Counted from the stretch's first letter, positions 1 through 10,985 are shown. The stretch is 64,000 bases of DNA from Diphasiastrum complanatum (GCA_029204225.1 CM055096.1:30700557-30764556); one strand, 5' to 3'. Numbers and translations are program-made. The notes: generated by a model not told the origin, from the sequence alone.

Positions 1-1022
<1,022 letters not shown>

Positions 1023-1109
1023 CCACCTAAAGCAAGGGTTGCAGCCATATGTTGCATCCCTCGTACATGTTGTAGATGTGCCCACATGCACTAAAAACAT
1101 TTGTTCAAA

Positions 1110-1733
1110 CATCGTAGCTTTTGAAGAAAGAAGGTACAACCAAGTATATCTTGTAAAATCATCAATGAAGGTAACAAAACAAGTTGCACCACCACTACTT
1201 TTTGAGGAAGAAAAGTGAACATCCGAGTGAATTAATTCCAAAGGATGAGAAGTCTTAATAGAAGACTTTTGATATGGCTTTCTATGTGATTTTGCAATAG
1301 CACAAGCCTCACATGGCTTGATATCTTTGGGAAGTGATCTTGGTAGACCAATAGCCTTATCATTCTTGATCATAGAAAGCATAGATTTATAGTTGGGATG
1401 CCCCAACCTCCTATGCCATAACTCCTCCTTAGACATAAAAGCAATCTGAACACAAAAGTCTGCATTCTCATAAGAATTTAACTTGAAGATGCCACCATAT
1501 CTAGATCCATTAGCTAGGATCTCATCACCTTTCTTAATAAAGCAAGTATTGGCATTGAATTTCACATCACAACCACAATCAAGCAACCTTCCAACACTTG
1601 TCAAGTTCTTTGTAAGCTTAGGAACAAAAAAAACATTGGAAAGTGATAGAACTTTAGAAGAAGCAAGTTTTAATGGAATATTACCAATTCCTTCAATAGA
1701 GCATTCATGATCATTTGCTGTATAAATAGATCA
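1110..1733 (-). pseudogene. Ty1/copia fragment: protease end, GAG-pre-integrase, integrase start (F family)
   Basis: Read on the minus strand, the fragment starts inside the protease/linker region (IYTANDHEC equivalent, near 1730). It continues through the GAG-pre-integrase domain with the zinc-binding motif ELWHRRLGHPN and CEACAIAKSH. It ends in the integrase core after HSDVHF and the FIDDFTRYTWLYLLSSKA block, at about 1110. The first catalytic Asp of the D,D,E triad is present and the other two are lost. It is very close to the copy at 61.0-61.9 kb on the plus strand, so both come from one family. The minus-strand frame of about 261 aa continues into the GA repeat as meaningless Ser-Leu. 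Both ends are truncated. Confidence 0.85.
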
Positions 1734-1899
1734 CATGAGGTGCCTTTTCATAAATGGGGAAGGCCCTTGTCCCAAAATACTATTGGCTAATATGTACACT
1801 AATCCTATCCATTCATCTTGGACCCAACTTGATCCAAAGGTCTTAAAAAAGTCCTTTGGATTTCACATGATTCATATGAGTCTCCATTTGGACCCAACT
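1734..1899. other. unassigned junction segment between two copia relics
   Basis: About 165 bp between the end of the minus-strand F-type fragment and the first recognisable residues of the plus-strand integrase. The plus frame is open, but I recognise no domain. It could be a badly decayed GAG-pre-integrase region. Confidence 0.4.
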
Positions 1900-3163
1900 C
1901 TAGATTCACCAAAATTATGTTCATCAAGAACAAGTCTGAGGCATTCAACTGTTTCAGAGAATTTAAACAGCTTGTGGAGACACAAAATGGTCAGAGGATC
2001 AAGACCCTTCGGTCTAATTCTGGGGAAGAGTACATGTCTGATGAAATGGCGGACTACCTATCTTCATGCAGCGTGCACCATCAGTTCACTACAAGATATA
2101 CTCCACAACAGAATAGATTGGCTGAAAGAAGGAATAGAACACTTTTGAATGCAGCACGATCCATGATGTCCAATGCTTACTTACCCAAGAAATTTTGGGC
2201 TGAAGCAATTTCTACAGCCTGCTATCTACAAAATTATTCCAATACAAAGGCAGTTGACTCTAAGAGTCCATTTGAAGCCTATTACGGTTACAAACCAAGT
2301 CTGAAACACCTTCGTGTGTTTGGATGACACTACTATGCATAAATACCGTCTGATCTAAGTAAAAAACTAGACCTAGTCAGCTACAAGAATATTTTCATTG
2401 GTTACTCAACATCACATAAAGAGTATCACATCTATGATGTTGAAACTGGTCAGATATCAGTCAGCCATGATATTGTCTTCCTTGAAGACAAGTTCTATGA
2501 TTATAAGCAAATGCAACAAATGCAAGAGTTTTTTCCAACAACTCCATTCACCATCGATAGGCCTAGACCTATGATTGTTCAACCACAACCTGAAAACATC
2601 CCTATCATACACCCAGGAGATTTATCTACTCAAAAACCTGCAACTCGAAGATCTACTCGACAACGACAACAACCTAATCGATTCATCCCTCAAGTGTTTA
2701 TCAGTCGTGATGAACCTGCCTCTGTTGCAGAAGCATTGTCAATGCCAGACTCAGACAAATGGAAAGCTACTATGGATGTTGAGTACAACTCATTGATGAA
2801 GAACAAGACTTGGAGTCTTGTTGATCATCTTGAAGGTACAAAACTGATTGACACTAAATGGATCTTCAAATTGACGCTCAAGCCAGATGGATCAATATCC
2901 AAATGGAAAGCTCAACTGGTGGTTAAAGGATATGAGCAAGTATACGGGATATATTACACTAACTCTTTCAGTCCAATGGTAAAGCATCAATCTATTTGCA
3001 CTTGTTGGCTATAGCTGCTATAGAGGATCTGGACATTCATCATATGGACATCCAAACATCATTTCTTAATGGAGACATTCAAGAAGACATTTATATCTAT
3101 CAACCAGAAGGTTACGTCCTTCAAGGCCAGGAGCATATGGTATGTAAATTGCACAAACGATAA
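1900..3163 (+). pseudogene. Ty1/copia relic: integrase core to early reverse transcriptase
   Basis: The plus frame from about 1917 reads the integrase core: MFIKNKSEAF, LRSNSGEEY (second catalytic Asp changed to Asn), YTPQQNRLAERRNR (catalytic Glu) and FWAEA. A stop follows RVFG at 2326-2328 and another shortly after. The frame continues through the FIGYSTSHKEY and VSHDIVF block, a Pro/Gln-rich linker, and the start of RT (WKATMDVEYNSL, TKWIFKL, PDGSISKWKA, VKGYEQ). A frameshift near 2990 puts HHMDIQTSFLNGD and YQPEGYV in another frame. Similarity ends at about 3163, before YVDD. The family resembles copia D at 41.6-44.5 kb. It is dead, 5'- and 3'-truncated. Confidence 0.9.
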
Positions 3164-3249
3164 TGATTCTTGGGAATAGGAAGGAAGCTTAAGGAAAAAC
3201 TTCCCTAGTTTTAAGTTTCGAGGACAGAACTTGAATAAGGGGGGAAGAC
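3164..3249 (+). pseudogene. Ty3/gypsy pol 3' tail with polypurine tract
   Basis: The sequence abruptly changes from copia RT to text typical of the end of a gypsy polyprotein (a FRGQNL-like frame). It is followed by a polypurine tract aaggggggaaga at 3237-3248, which would prime plus-strand synthesis. The next bases start a plausible LTR with TG at 3250. Assignment to gypsy rests on this layout and the sequence style, not on a catalytic domain. Confidence 0.5.
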
Positions 3250-3600
3250 TGTCATGCCCACGATTGGTCTTGGGTAGAGTGTTCACGCTAGAGGTCAGTA
3301 GACCACACAACCCGTAAGTTATTTATGATTATAAGGAGTTTGGGGCCCTTATGTGCACATGGTCACAAATAATGGTTGTAGGCCTAAACTCATGGTAGTG
3401 GATTTATATGGGTCTATCAGTGAGTCATTGAGGAACTGGATGACATGGCCCAGATAGGCTGCATGCTAAATTCTCACATGTGGGATGCCCTACACATGTA
3501 TTTTTGATCTCCTAAGCCCAATAATACCATAAAGATCAGACTAGCATTGGTTGTCAATAGGAAAGCTGATCATACAAGAAATATTATTGTGTTACAAACA
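3250..3600 (+). repeat. putative gypsy 3' LTR (TGTCATGCCC start), end uncertain
   Basis: It begins TGTCATGCCC directly after the polypurine tract. A CA end is plausible near 3600 (ttacaaaca) but is not proven, because no second copy is present in the window. No coding signal. If correct it is a short LTR of about 350 bp whose element has lost its body by the junction at about 3163. Confidence 0.4.
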
Positions 3601-3756
3601 AGATCTGTCAACAGAATGAGAAAGAAACGACACATCTGAACTTGAGCCAGCCATTCATCCCAATCTCAGTCACCTCTTTAATGAAGGACAACCAGCAGAG
3701 ACAAATCTGATGACACAAGATCAAACAGGGCCAACATTGCCTGTAGCTTCTACATC

Positions 3757-3918
3757 AAAGATGGATCCAAGTGCCGATGTAGAGCTCAAGGAGCTCAACT
3801 TGGGCACTAGCACTCTCCCCCAACTCTCCCCACTCTTAAAGATGGATCCAAGTGTTGATGCAGAGCTCAAGGAGCTCAACCTAGGCGCTAGCATTCTCTC
3901 CCAACTCTCCAACAAGAA
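3757..3918. repeat. 81-bp tandem duplication, two copies
   Basis: Two adjacent copies start at 3757 and 3838 (aaagatggatccaagtg) with a few substitutions. The period of 81 is a multiple of three. The plus frame across both encodes a repeated 27-residue unit beginning KMDPS and containing ELKELNLG. The surrounding plus frame (about 3617-3937) is open, so the repeat may have lain in a coding sequence of unknown nature. Confidence 0.85.
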
Positions 3919-3949
3919 CCTGAGCCGTTTCTTTTAAAGAATTCCCTTA

Positions 3950-4094
3950 TGCGCAAAAAATCAACATCATCTACAGTCCCTCTTTTGACAGAGGCACCAA
4001 GTGAAATGTAATCACAATGCATTACCTCGGCCTCGGGTGTTGCCATCTCCTTCCAGAAGACACTTGGCATGGAGCACAAAGGGACATGATGAAC
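3950..4094 (-). pseudogene. unidentified coding relic, downstream piece split off by copia A
   Basis: On the minus strand an open frame runs VHHVPLCSM..FWKEMATPEAE and continues through DYISLGASVKRG and DVDFLRIREFFK. Its first part (4037-4094) is repeated on the far side of copia A at 10174-10230, where it reads CPFVLRDKCLWKGMAT in a shifted frame. The element therefore appears to have landed in, and split, one decayed sequence. I do not recognise the protein. The alternative is chance openness of a non-coding target. Confidence 0.3.
4037..4094. repeat. left copy of 57/58-bp direct repeat flanking copia A
   Basis: Begins gtgttgccatct and ends gacatgatgaac. It directly abuts the truncated left LTR of copia A. 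The partner at 10174-10230 begins exactly at the outer end of the right LTR. The two differ at about five positions, similar to the divergence between the two LTRs. Confidence 0.85.
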
Positions 4095-4715
4095 ACACCC
4101 TACAAGACTTTCTTGAGGTGTTGTGATTGCACAAGATTGATCATAGAACAATATACTAGAAAAATCTATGGCAAGAGCACAATGGCATAGATCTGATGAA
4201 AAAAAATCTAACTTCTCACTATGAGAATTGAATGTCAGAAATAAATCTAAGTGCTCAGTATGGAAAAAATAGGTTGCTCTCGAGTAGAGAGAGAAAATCA
4301 ATGAAAGAGAACTCAGGTAGAGAGAGAATGAGTCCAAATTACCAAAATCTCATTATTCACAATATGGCAAAACATGCCAAGATTTCTCTACATGAGAGAG
4401 ACTCGAATTCCTACAGTGGAGTTGCATGGAAAGTCCACTTAACTAAACTAATTCACCTACCAGAGATCCACATGTGTAACTGCATGCATGGATGTTGCAT
4501 GCATGTGGCTTGCATGCATACAGTATGACATTGCATGCTATCTAAACTTCTACATGTCATCAAAATTGAATCTACCTAACTCAAATCCAACCTATACTAG
4601 AAGGGTATGTGCTCAATTCACATACCTTTTATGTACAACATGAAATACAATGGAAATAACCATGGACATGGCCCCAAACTTGAGATCGGAAGATAATATT
4701 TTATTAATCTTCACA
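4094..4715 (-). repeat. copia A 3' LTR (left), outer end truncated
   Basis: It aligns to the right LTR from cacaccctac onward and ends cttcaca at 4715, next to the purine-rich tract (ctcctcctt on the plus strand). The first ~32 bp found in the right LTR (tgcgaagttttt and following) are missing. It also lacks about 77 bp present near 9888-9964 in the right copy. It contains several tgcatgc motifs around 4480-4540. Confidence 0.9.
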
Positions 4716-4729
4716 CTCCTCCTTAAAAT

Positions 4730-5345
4730 TTATGTTCCTACCAACATGTACTTCGAAATTAGGCCAATGTTAGACCTCATCTTGATAAAGACATTCTTGA
4801 GTAGTGGCTTGGTGAGAAGATCTGCAACACAATTTGTAGTATCAACATGCTCCAGTGAGATCTCTCTCCCAATGACTTTTTCTCTTACAAAATGATGAGC
4901 TACTTTGATGTGTTTGCTCCTTGCATGGAAAATTGAATTATTTGCAAGAGCCTGAGCAGAAATGTTGTCATTCTTGATAATTGGAAAATCTTCATTTGCA
5001 TAACAGTTTAGCTCCAAAAGTAGCCTTTTGATCCATAAAACCTCCTTTGTTGTGTCTCTAAGAGATTTATACTCAACTTCACAGGATGATAAGGAAATAG
5101 TTGCTTGCTTCTTTGATAGCCAAGAAACCAAGTTCTCTCCAAGAAAAATAGTGTAAGCACTTGTGGATTTTCTATCCAACCTGTCTCCTGCAAAATTTGA
5201 ATCTGAAAAAAAGCAATCAAAGTCAGATCTTCTCCCTTGTAGAATAATCCATAATCTAAGGTAGAAGATATATACCTCAAGATTCTTCTAGCCAACTTCT
5301 AGTGATATAACTTTGGATCCTGCATGTGTTGACTTAGCTTATGAA
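4730..5345 (-). pseudogene. copia A RNase H and RT C-terminal part
   Basis: The minus frame 4730-5179 reads the copia RNase H: DRKSTSAYTIFLG, LVSWLSKKQATISLSSCE, EVEYKSL, KEVLWIKRLL, the ARSKHIKVAHHF block and the terminal VADLLTKPLLKN. A frame change near 5180 moves ARRILRYISSTLDYGL into another frame (5008-5295). Together these are the RNase H domain that would degrade the RNA of the RNA:DNA hybrid. The first catalytic Asp region (SDSDFA-type) is damaged by the frameshift, so the enzyme is inactive. Confidence 0.85.
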
Positions 5346-5375
5346 CACAAAAGCTTAGATCAGGTCTAGTCACTG

Positions 5376-6155
5376 TTAACCATAAAGTGAGCCAATAAGA
5401 CTCCTATAAAGAGTGATGTCCACAAAGGATTTTTCATCATCTTTCATAGGAACTTTTACAGTGTGCTCCATAGGTGTATCTATGCCTTTACAATTTTCCA
5501 TCTGGAATTTCTTAAGCATGGAAAGTGCATATCTTCTTTGGCTTATAAATGTTTGACCTTTCCAAAAATCTATTTCAAGGCCTAGAATATAGTGAAGAAC
5601 TCCTAAGTCCTGCATCTTGAATTCACTACCAAGTGCATGCTTAGTTTTTTCAACTAGATTCTCATTATTTTCACAAAGAATGATATCATCTACATAGATG
5701 AGAAGAATAATTAAAAAGTTATCTATAAACTTATAATACAGAGAAGGGTCATATTTACTTAGACAAAATCCGAGTGATATGAGATAGGAGTTGAGCCTTG
5801 CATACCAAGGCCTTGGTGCTTGTTTCAGTCCATAGAGACTTTTGAACAAAAGACAAACTTTTGATTCATCACCTTCTTTCACAAAACCCGGAGGTTGCTC
5901 CATGTAAATCTCCTCCTCAAGGTAACCATTGAGAAATGCATTAGAAACATCAAGCTGGAACATACTCCAATTGCGAAAACATGCAAGAGATATGAGTATT
6001 TGAATTGTTACCATCTTTGCAACTGGTGAAAAGGTGTCTTCATAGTCAAGACCTTTGATTTGTGAGTAGCCTTTGGCACAAAGTCTTTCTTTATACTTGT
6101 TGATAGATCCATCATGATTATACTTGATTCTAAAAATCCACTTACATCCAATCAC
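5376..6155 (-). pseudogene. copia A reverse transcriptase core
   Basis: A 259-residue frame starting IGCKWIFRIKYNHDGS. It has the RT blocks in order: KERLCAKGYSQ, DYEDTFSPVAKM, QLDVSNAFLNG (first catalytic Asp), YMEQPPGF, SLYGLKQAPRPWY and LLIYVDDIILCENN with an intact YVDD. It ends at DITLYRSLIGSL, where a frameshift joins the downstream RT/RNase H. In life it would copy element RNA to cDNA in the cytoplasmic particle. The catalytic residues survive, but the polyprotein is broken upstream and downstream. Confidence 0.9.
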
Positions 6156-7149
6156 ATGTATTATTTGACATCAAGGCTTCAAACTCTTGGATCATTGCTT
6201 GAACCCACATTTTGGATTGAAGAGCTTCTTGGACATCTTTAGGATCTTCATCTGATATGAAGAGAGCATGATAGGAAGTTTCACCTTCCACTTGCCTTCC
6301 TTCTTCATCATATGTGAGCCTCCTTGGCTCAGATCTTGCTCTTGTAGATTTTCTTGGTGTGGTAGCTTGAATTTTCTCCTTCTCAAGCCTCGGCCTCACC
6401 ACCTCTTGAACAACATCAAGATTAATCATTGATCTTGCATGAGACTCCTTGATCTCTGCATCATCCAAGTTAAACTTCTGATCTTCATGGAAGATCACAT
6501 CTCTACTAACAACATTTTTGTCAGTAGAAGGCATATATACTTTGTATGCTTTTTTAGTGGATGCATATCCTACAAAAATTCCTTTAATTGCACTAGGATC
6601 TTCCTTCTTCCTATTTTCTAGAGGCACATGCACAAAGCATACACAACCAAAAATCCTAAGATGATCTACCTTAGGCTTTTTCTTATACAACATCTCAAAT
6701 GGTATTATTCCTGCTATTGCAAGATTAGGAAGCCTATTAAAAAAAAAGTTTGCACATGCAACTACCTCTCTCCAATACTCTTTAGGCAAAGAATCTTCTA
6801 GCCTAATGGCTTTTGCACATTCACACAAAGTTCTAATTTTTCTCTCAACAACTCCATTTTGCTGAGGAGTATATGAACAAAAAAACTCTCTTTGAATGCC
6901 CTCTCTCTCACAGAAGTCTTTAAACTTATTGGAAGTGTATTCTCCTCCACTATCACTTCTCAAAGCTTTCAACTTGAAAGAAAACTGCTTTTTTACATAA
7001 GCTTTGAAAGTAAGAAAAACATCATAGACCATGGCTTTTGAAGACAACATATAGATCCAAGAATATCTTGTATAATTATCTACAAAGAAAACAAAGCAAT
7101 TTGCTCCTCCTTTGCTCTTAGTTGATGAGAAATAAACATCAGAGTTCAA
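6142..7149 (-). pseudogene. copia A integrase and integrase-RT linker
   Basis: 335 residues beginning in the integrase core: NSDVYFSSTKS (catalytic Asp), FVDNYTRYSWIYMLSSKA, LRSDSGGEYTSN (second Asp) and CSYTPQQNGVVERK (Glu). So D,D,E is complete in this frame. The RKKEDPSAIKGIFVGYASTKKAY and SRDVIFHED blocks follow, then a charged linker, RKSTRARSEPRRLTYD, and the start of RT (MWVQAMIQEFEAL). It overlaps the RT frame by a few bases through a frameshift at about 6150. Upstream the frame ends at 7149, where another frameshift leads to the GAG-pre-integrase domain. Confidence 0.92.
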
Positions 7150-7486
7150 ATAGTTGCTTTGTTATGATGCTTGATCTAGGAAAAGGGCTTTTGTGTGATT
7201 TTGCCAACACACAAGCTTCACAAGGTAGAAGCTCCTTTGATAGTGTCTTTGGTAGTCCAACAACTTTTCCTTCCTTGACCATAGATTGCATGGCTTTGAA
7301 ATTGGGATGACCCAATCTCTTGTGCCACAAATCCTCCTGAAGAACCTTGGTCTCATAAGCAATATCTGAAATGTTAGCACTCTCCCTAGAATATAGTTTG
7401 TACAACTTACCAATTCTAGGTCCTCTAGCAATAACTTCATTTTCTTTTGAGATTATATTTTTGTCAACTTGAAACTTGACATCCAA
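7139..7486 (-). pseudogene. copia A GAG-pre-integrase domain
   Basis: A 115-residue frame. DVKFQVDKN leads into EDLWHKRLGHPNFKAM and LPCEACVLAKSHKSPF, the HHCC zinc-binding module before copia integrases. The preceding protease tail (VLYVPRLTKNLISVGQLFDSG, about 7490-7560) is in frame but without a Met and carries a stop near 7573. Confidence 0.88.
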
Positions 7487-7612
7487 TCCACTATCAAACA
7501 GCTGTCCTACACTAATGAGATTCTTGGTTAATCTAGGTACATACAGTACATCATGTAAGCAAAAAGATTTTCATGATGATGCATGCAGTGGAATACTACC
7601 TATTCTTTCAAT

Positions 7613-8095
7613 TCAGCACTCTACATCATTAGCAGTATAAATTGATCTTTTTGCACCTAGATATCGCATGAGACTAGTGAAAGAGTTCTTAGAACTAGAC
7701 ATATGGGAACTAGCCCCACTATCTATCCACCAGACTTCTTCATTCTTAAAAGGAAAAGATGAAAAAGTAGACATTATTAATGAATCCTCTCTTTCACTCT
7801 CAACACCCTCACATGCATCCCCATTAGTAAGGTTAGCTTGCTTAGATTGGTTCTTCTTCTTGAAACAGTTTGATGCATAGTGTCCTTTCTTGCCATAGAA
7901 AAAACACTTGATCTTTGACAGCTTCTTCTTGCCACTGGATGTTGCAGCTTGTGAGGACTGATCCTCACCACCTTCCTTGGCTTTGTCCTTCTTGAAGTGT
8001 TGTTGTCCTTTGCCCTTGCCTCTTGACTTGTCTCTGATGAAGGGTGCTTTGTCATATCCACCATCTTTCAATGAAAGTCTGTTGATCCTTAGCAT
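7613..8095 (-). pseudogene. copia A gag C-terminus (zinc knuckle) and aspartic protease
   Basis: 160 residues. A Lys/Gly-rich basic stretch is followed by the nucleocapsid knuckle CFFYGKKGHYASNC. The second Cys of the CX2CX4HX4C pattern has become Tyr, so zinc binding is probably lost. An acidic spacer follows, then WWIDSGASSHMSSS, the copia protease active site DSGA, intact. A stop ends the frame after YTANDVEC. The role would be RNA binding and polyprotein maturation. Confidence 0.9.
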
Positions 8096-8672
8096 CTTGT
8101 TCTCTTGTCTACTTTCTTCAGCAATGAGAACACCTTGCAGTGTCTCAAGGATGGAAGATCCTCCCTAATAGCATAAGTCTGCACAATATTGTCATACTCA
8201 TCTCTAAGTCCATTAAGGACTACGTGAACAAGTTCAGTGTTCTTAAGAGCATCACCAATACTAGCTAACTCTTGATGAAGATCCTTAACTCTCATGACAT
8301 ATGATGAAGCACTCTCATCTACTCTCTGATAACTTAGAAATATTTGGTTTCTAAGTGTAAGCAATCTAGAAGTATTCTTGATTTCATAGATTGTTTTTAT
8401 GGTATCCCAAGCTTCCTTGGCAGTGGTGCATGTACTGATCTCTCTTAACACTTCATTAGTTACATTCATTTTTATGAAATGAAAGGCAATTCTGGTTCTT
8501 TTGTGAAATGCTGCAGCTTCATTAGGTGCAGCAGGTTCTTCTTCAGCTCCACTCCCAATGTCCATTACATCTTGTAGAATCAATAATGATTCCATTCTGA
8601 TCTTCCACATTGCATAATTGGAAGATGTTAATCTCTCACTGTGCTCTTAGAGTGAACCAAATGAAGACATCT
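8089..8672 (-). pseudogene. copia A gag N-terminal domain
   Basis: Frame 8089-8610 reads MWKIRMESLLILQDVMD, FHFIKMNVTNEVLREI, TAKEAWDTIKTIYE, SRLLTLRNQIFLSY, SYVMRVKDLHQELASIGD and VLNGLRDEYDNIVQ. This is the classic UBN2/copia gag signature. The natural start MSSFGSL lies at about 8672 but a stop interrupts it after seven codons, and the downstream end is frameshifted at about 8160. It is a capsid-like protein in life, broken here. Confidence 0.88.
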
Positions 8673-9431
8673 TCTCTATGAGAAATTCTAGTAATGACAA
8701 AAAATGGAGTTGAAAGATTGTTGCTTGCTATTTGAATCTAGGATCTAACACTGATGTTGATCCAATCTATGAAATCTAGCAGCAGATGTGAGAGCAAATT
8801 CTTAACACAGAAAATCAATCTATCTCGAATTTGGATCTTGCTTCAGTCACAGAAAGAAGCACATGCAAGTAAGAAGTCTATCTCTCCCACGAGTTTCAAA
8901 GAACTGAAAAACTCTCTAGGAACTTACTTTCAGCTCAAACACATTAATTTGTGTGAAATGAAAAGTCTAAGACCTCAAAACACTCACTTCTATCCAGTTC
9001 TACTTGATTGACAGTGAAAATTGATGAAAATGGTGAAAAGAACTGATGTGTGCTCACTTTGGCATATCCCACGAGTTGAGTACTCTCTCAAACTTTTTGA
9101 TTGCCTAAAACTCTTCTAAAAATAGCTCAAATTGATCTAGAAACATGAGCAACACATTCTACTCTTCGATACCTATCCAACAAGCTATAGAACATCAAAT
9201 TTGGATCAATTCTTGAGAAGTAGCACTCAATTAATGAGGGCTGGTTTCACACGTGTGAGCTCTCTGTCCATACAGGGCTCTGCTGGAGCAGATCAGGCTC
9301 ATTTTGATCCACTTATGATCCACAGATAGCTTGTCTCTCAACGAGCTTGAATCTCTCTCCCAAATCCGAGTTTCTACAAGCAAAAGCACTGATGATCTGA
9401 TCTATACACCCTCACCTCTTCAAAGCATGAA
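8673..9431 (-). other. copia A untranslated leader
   Basis: Between the gag start and the primer site lie about 760 bp with no domain. This is the usual place for packaging signals. It contains the palindromic box cacacgtgtg near 9249. A run of short plus-strand frames (for example 8754-9011) has no family resemblance. Confidence 0.6.
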
Positions 9432-9443
9432 GCTCTGATACCA
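9432..9443 (-). promoter_or_regulatory. copia A primer-binding site (initiator Met tRNA type)
   Basis: The minus strand reads TGGTATCAGAGC directly adjoining the 5' LTR end (plus text gctctgatacca then tgcgaag). This is the standard copia minus-strand primer site and fixes the element's orientation and the LTR boundary at 9444. Confidence 0.95.
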
Positions 9444-10173
9444 TGCGAAGTTTTTAGCACGTGTGAACTTCACCACACACCCTACATGATCTTACTGAGG
9501 TGTTGTGATTGCACAAGATTGATCAGAGAACAGTATACTAGAAAAATCTATGGCAAGAGCACAATGGCATACATCTGATGAAAAAATCTAATTTCTCACT
9601 ATGAGAATTGAATGTCAGAAATAATTCTAAGTGCTCAGTATGGGAAAAATAGGCTGCTCTCGGGTAAAGAGAGAAAATCAATGAAAGAGAACTTGGGTAG
9701 AGAGAGAATGAGTCCAAATTACCAAAATCTCATTATTCACAATATGGCAAAACATGCCAAGATTTCCCTACATGAGAGAGACTCAAATTCCCACAGTTGA
9801 GTTCCATGGAAAGTCCACTTAATAGAACTAATTCACCTACCAGAGATCCACATGTGTAACTGCATGCATGGATGTTGCATGTACTGCATGTCAACTCATA
9901 AAATTGCCTAGACATGTGTAGATCACAGAAACCACTTTGCATGTTGCATGCACTAATTGCATGCGGCTTGCATGCATACAATATGACATCGCATGCTATC
10001 TAAACTTCTGCATGTCATCAAAATTGAATCTACCTAACTCAAATCCGACCTATACTAGAAGGTTATGTGCTCAATTCACATACCTTTTATGTACAACATG
10101 AAATACAATGGAAATAACCATGGACATGGCCCCAAACTCGAGATAGGAAGATAATATTTTAATAATCTTCACA
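9444..10173 (-). repeat. copia A 5' LTR (right), complete
   Basis: 730 bp, plus-strand ends tgcgaag and cttcaca. It carries the box agcacgtgtgaac near 9457 and a dense cluster of tgcatgc/gcatgc RY-type motifs at about 9871-9995. It ends exactly where the right copy of the 57/58-bp flanking repeat begins. Confidence 0.93.
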
Positions 10174-10230
10174 GTGTTGCCATCCCCTTCCAAAGACACT
10201 TGTCACGGAGCACAAAGGGACATGATGAAC
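10174..10230. repeat. right copy of 57/58-bp direct repeat flanking copia A
   Basis: Begins gtgttgccatcc directly at the outer LTR edge and ends gacatgatgaac. The copy at 4037-4094 is about 91% identical. It is far longer than the usual 5-bp copia target duplication. Confidence 0.85.
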
Positions 10231-10985
10231 ATCGATAAAATGTTTTTTTGTTTTCGATCCCTTTATAGACATGATGGGCAAATAATCTGTAGAAAAGCTC
10301 GCTTCCTCCATTGAGAAAGTTAACATAAAAAATAGAAAACATTGAGGTCAAGATTTCGAAAATATCTTTTGAAATAGACTCCTCTCTTGTATATTGAGAA
10401 AAAAAATGCATGTCAATCGTTATAGAATATTAAATCCATGTTTTTATCCAATGTGCATAATATCGGACCTTTACACATAGCAGACTTGACCACTCTACGC
10501 TTTTTAGGCCTCCCCAACGGTGCAGTGCCATTTTCCTTTGCCGCCAAAGCCTCTATTGCTTCATGTTTCAACTACATTATCCTGGTGATCAGAGCTTGAC
10601 TGAACACTGCACCTCTTCTATGGTGTGCGTATAGTTCAGTTTCTTCTTCAACATAGTCACCCTTAGCCATAAACAATTTTTCTGCTCCCGCTCTATAATT
10701 TGTACTTTGCCCTTCAACATGTACTCGTAATACATGCTTGCCTTGCCATTGAATGTCAACCATGCTTTTGTAATTGGAGGCAGACTTTTCAACAAATCCA
10801 ATGCATTCAATTTTCTTAAATATCTGCATAACATTTTCATTTCATTAGAAGAACCACTAATAGCATTGGAATTAATCAATTGAATGCAACAAATACCATC
10901 ACCTGAACACAAGCCATCTCAAAGCCTTATCCATATCAACTTGGGTCAACCTGTTCGATTGCACGACTGCCATGTCTTTCACTTT
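10231..10985 (-). pseudogene. unidentified decayed coding region (upstream piece)
   Basis: Read on the minus strand there is a chain of protein-like frames. DDKVKDMAVVQSNRL and VDMDKALRWLV occur near 10985-10910. A stretch bounded by gtgatgg and atgcag (about 10910-10832) could be a short intron. Then come IFKKIECIGFVEKSAS, HVLRVHVEGQ and YVEEETELYAHHRRG (10829-10572). After a stop, HEAIEALAAKENG and GRPKKRRVVKS, a basic AT-hook/NLS-like segment, follow near 10560-10490. I do not recognise the family. It may be a helix-rich nuclear protein or another transposon's ORF. Its tail seems to continue beyond copia A at 3950-4094. Confidence 0.35.

Larger units (their letters stand above)
4094..10173 (-). 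mobile_element. Ty1/copia element A, near full length, degenerate
   Basis: A minus-strand copia element of about 6.1 kb with both LTRs (9444-10173 is the 5' LTR, 4094-4715 the 3' LTR). A Met-tRNA primer site adjoins the 5' LTR and a polypurine tract lies at about 4716-4727. The polyprotein order is gag, zinc knuckle, protease, GAG-pre-integrase, integrase, RT, RNase H. At least four frame breaks divide pol and gag. The 3' LTR has lost about 32 bp of its outer end. A second member of this family starts at 63.19 kb on the plus strand. Confidence 0.93.

Noticed and set aside
4232..4528. Plus-strand frames in both copia A LTRs (also 9612-9800) as a conserved gene
   Set aside because: They are similar only because the LTRs are duplicates. 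They end at different points and have no domain.
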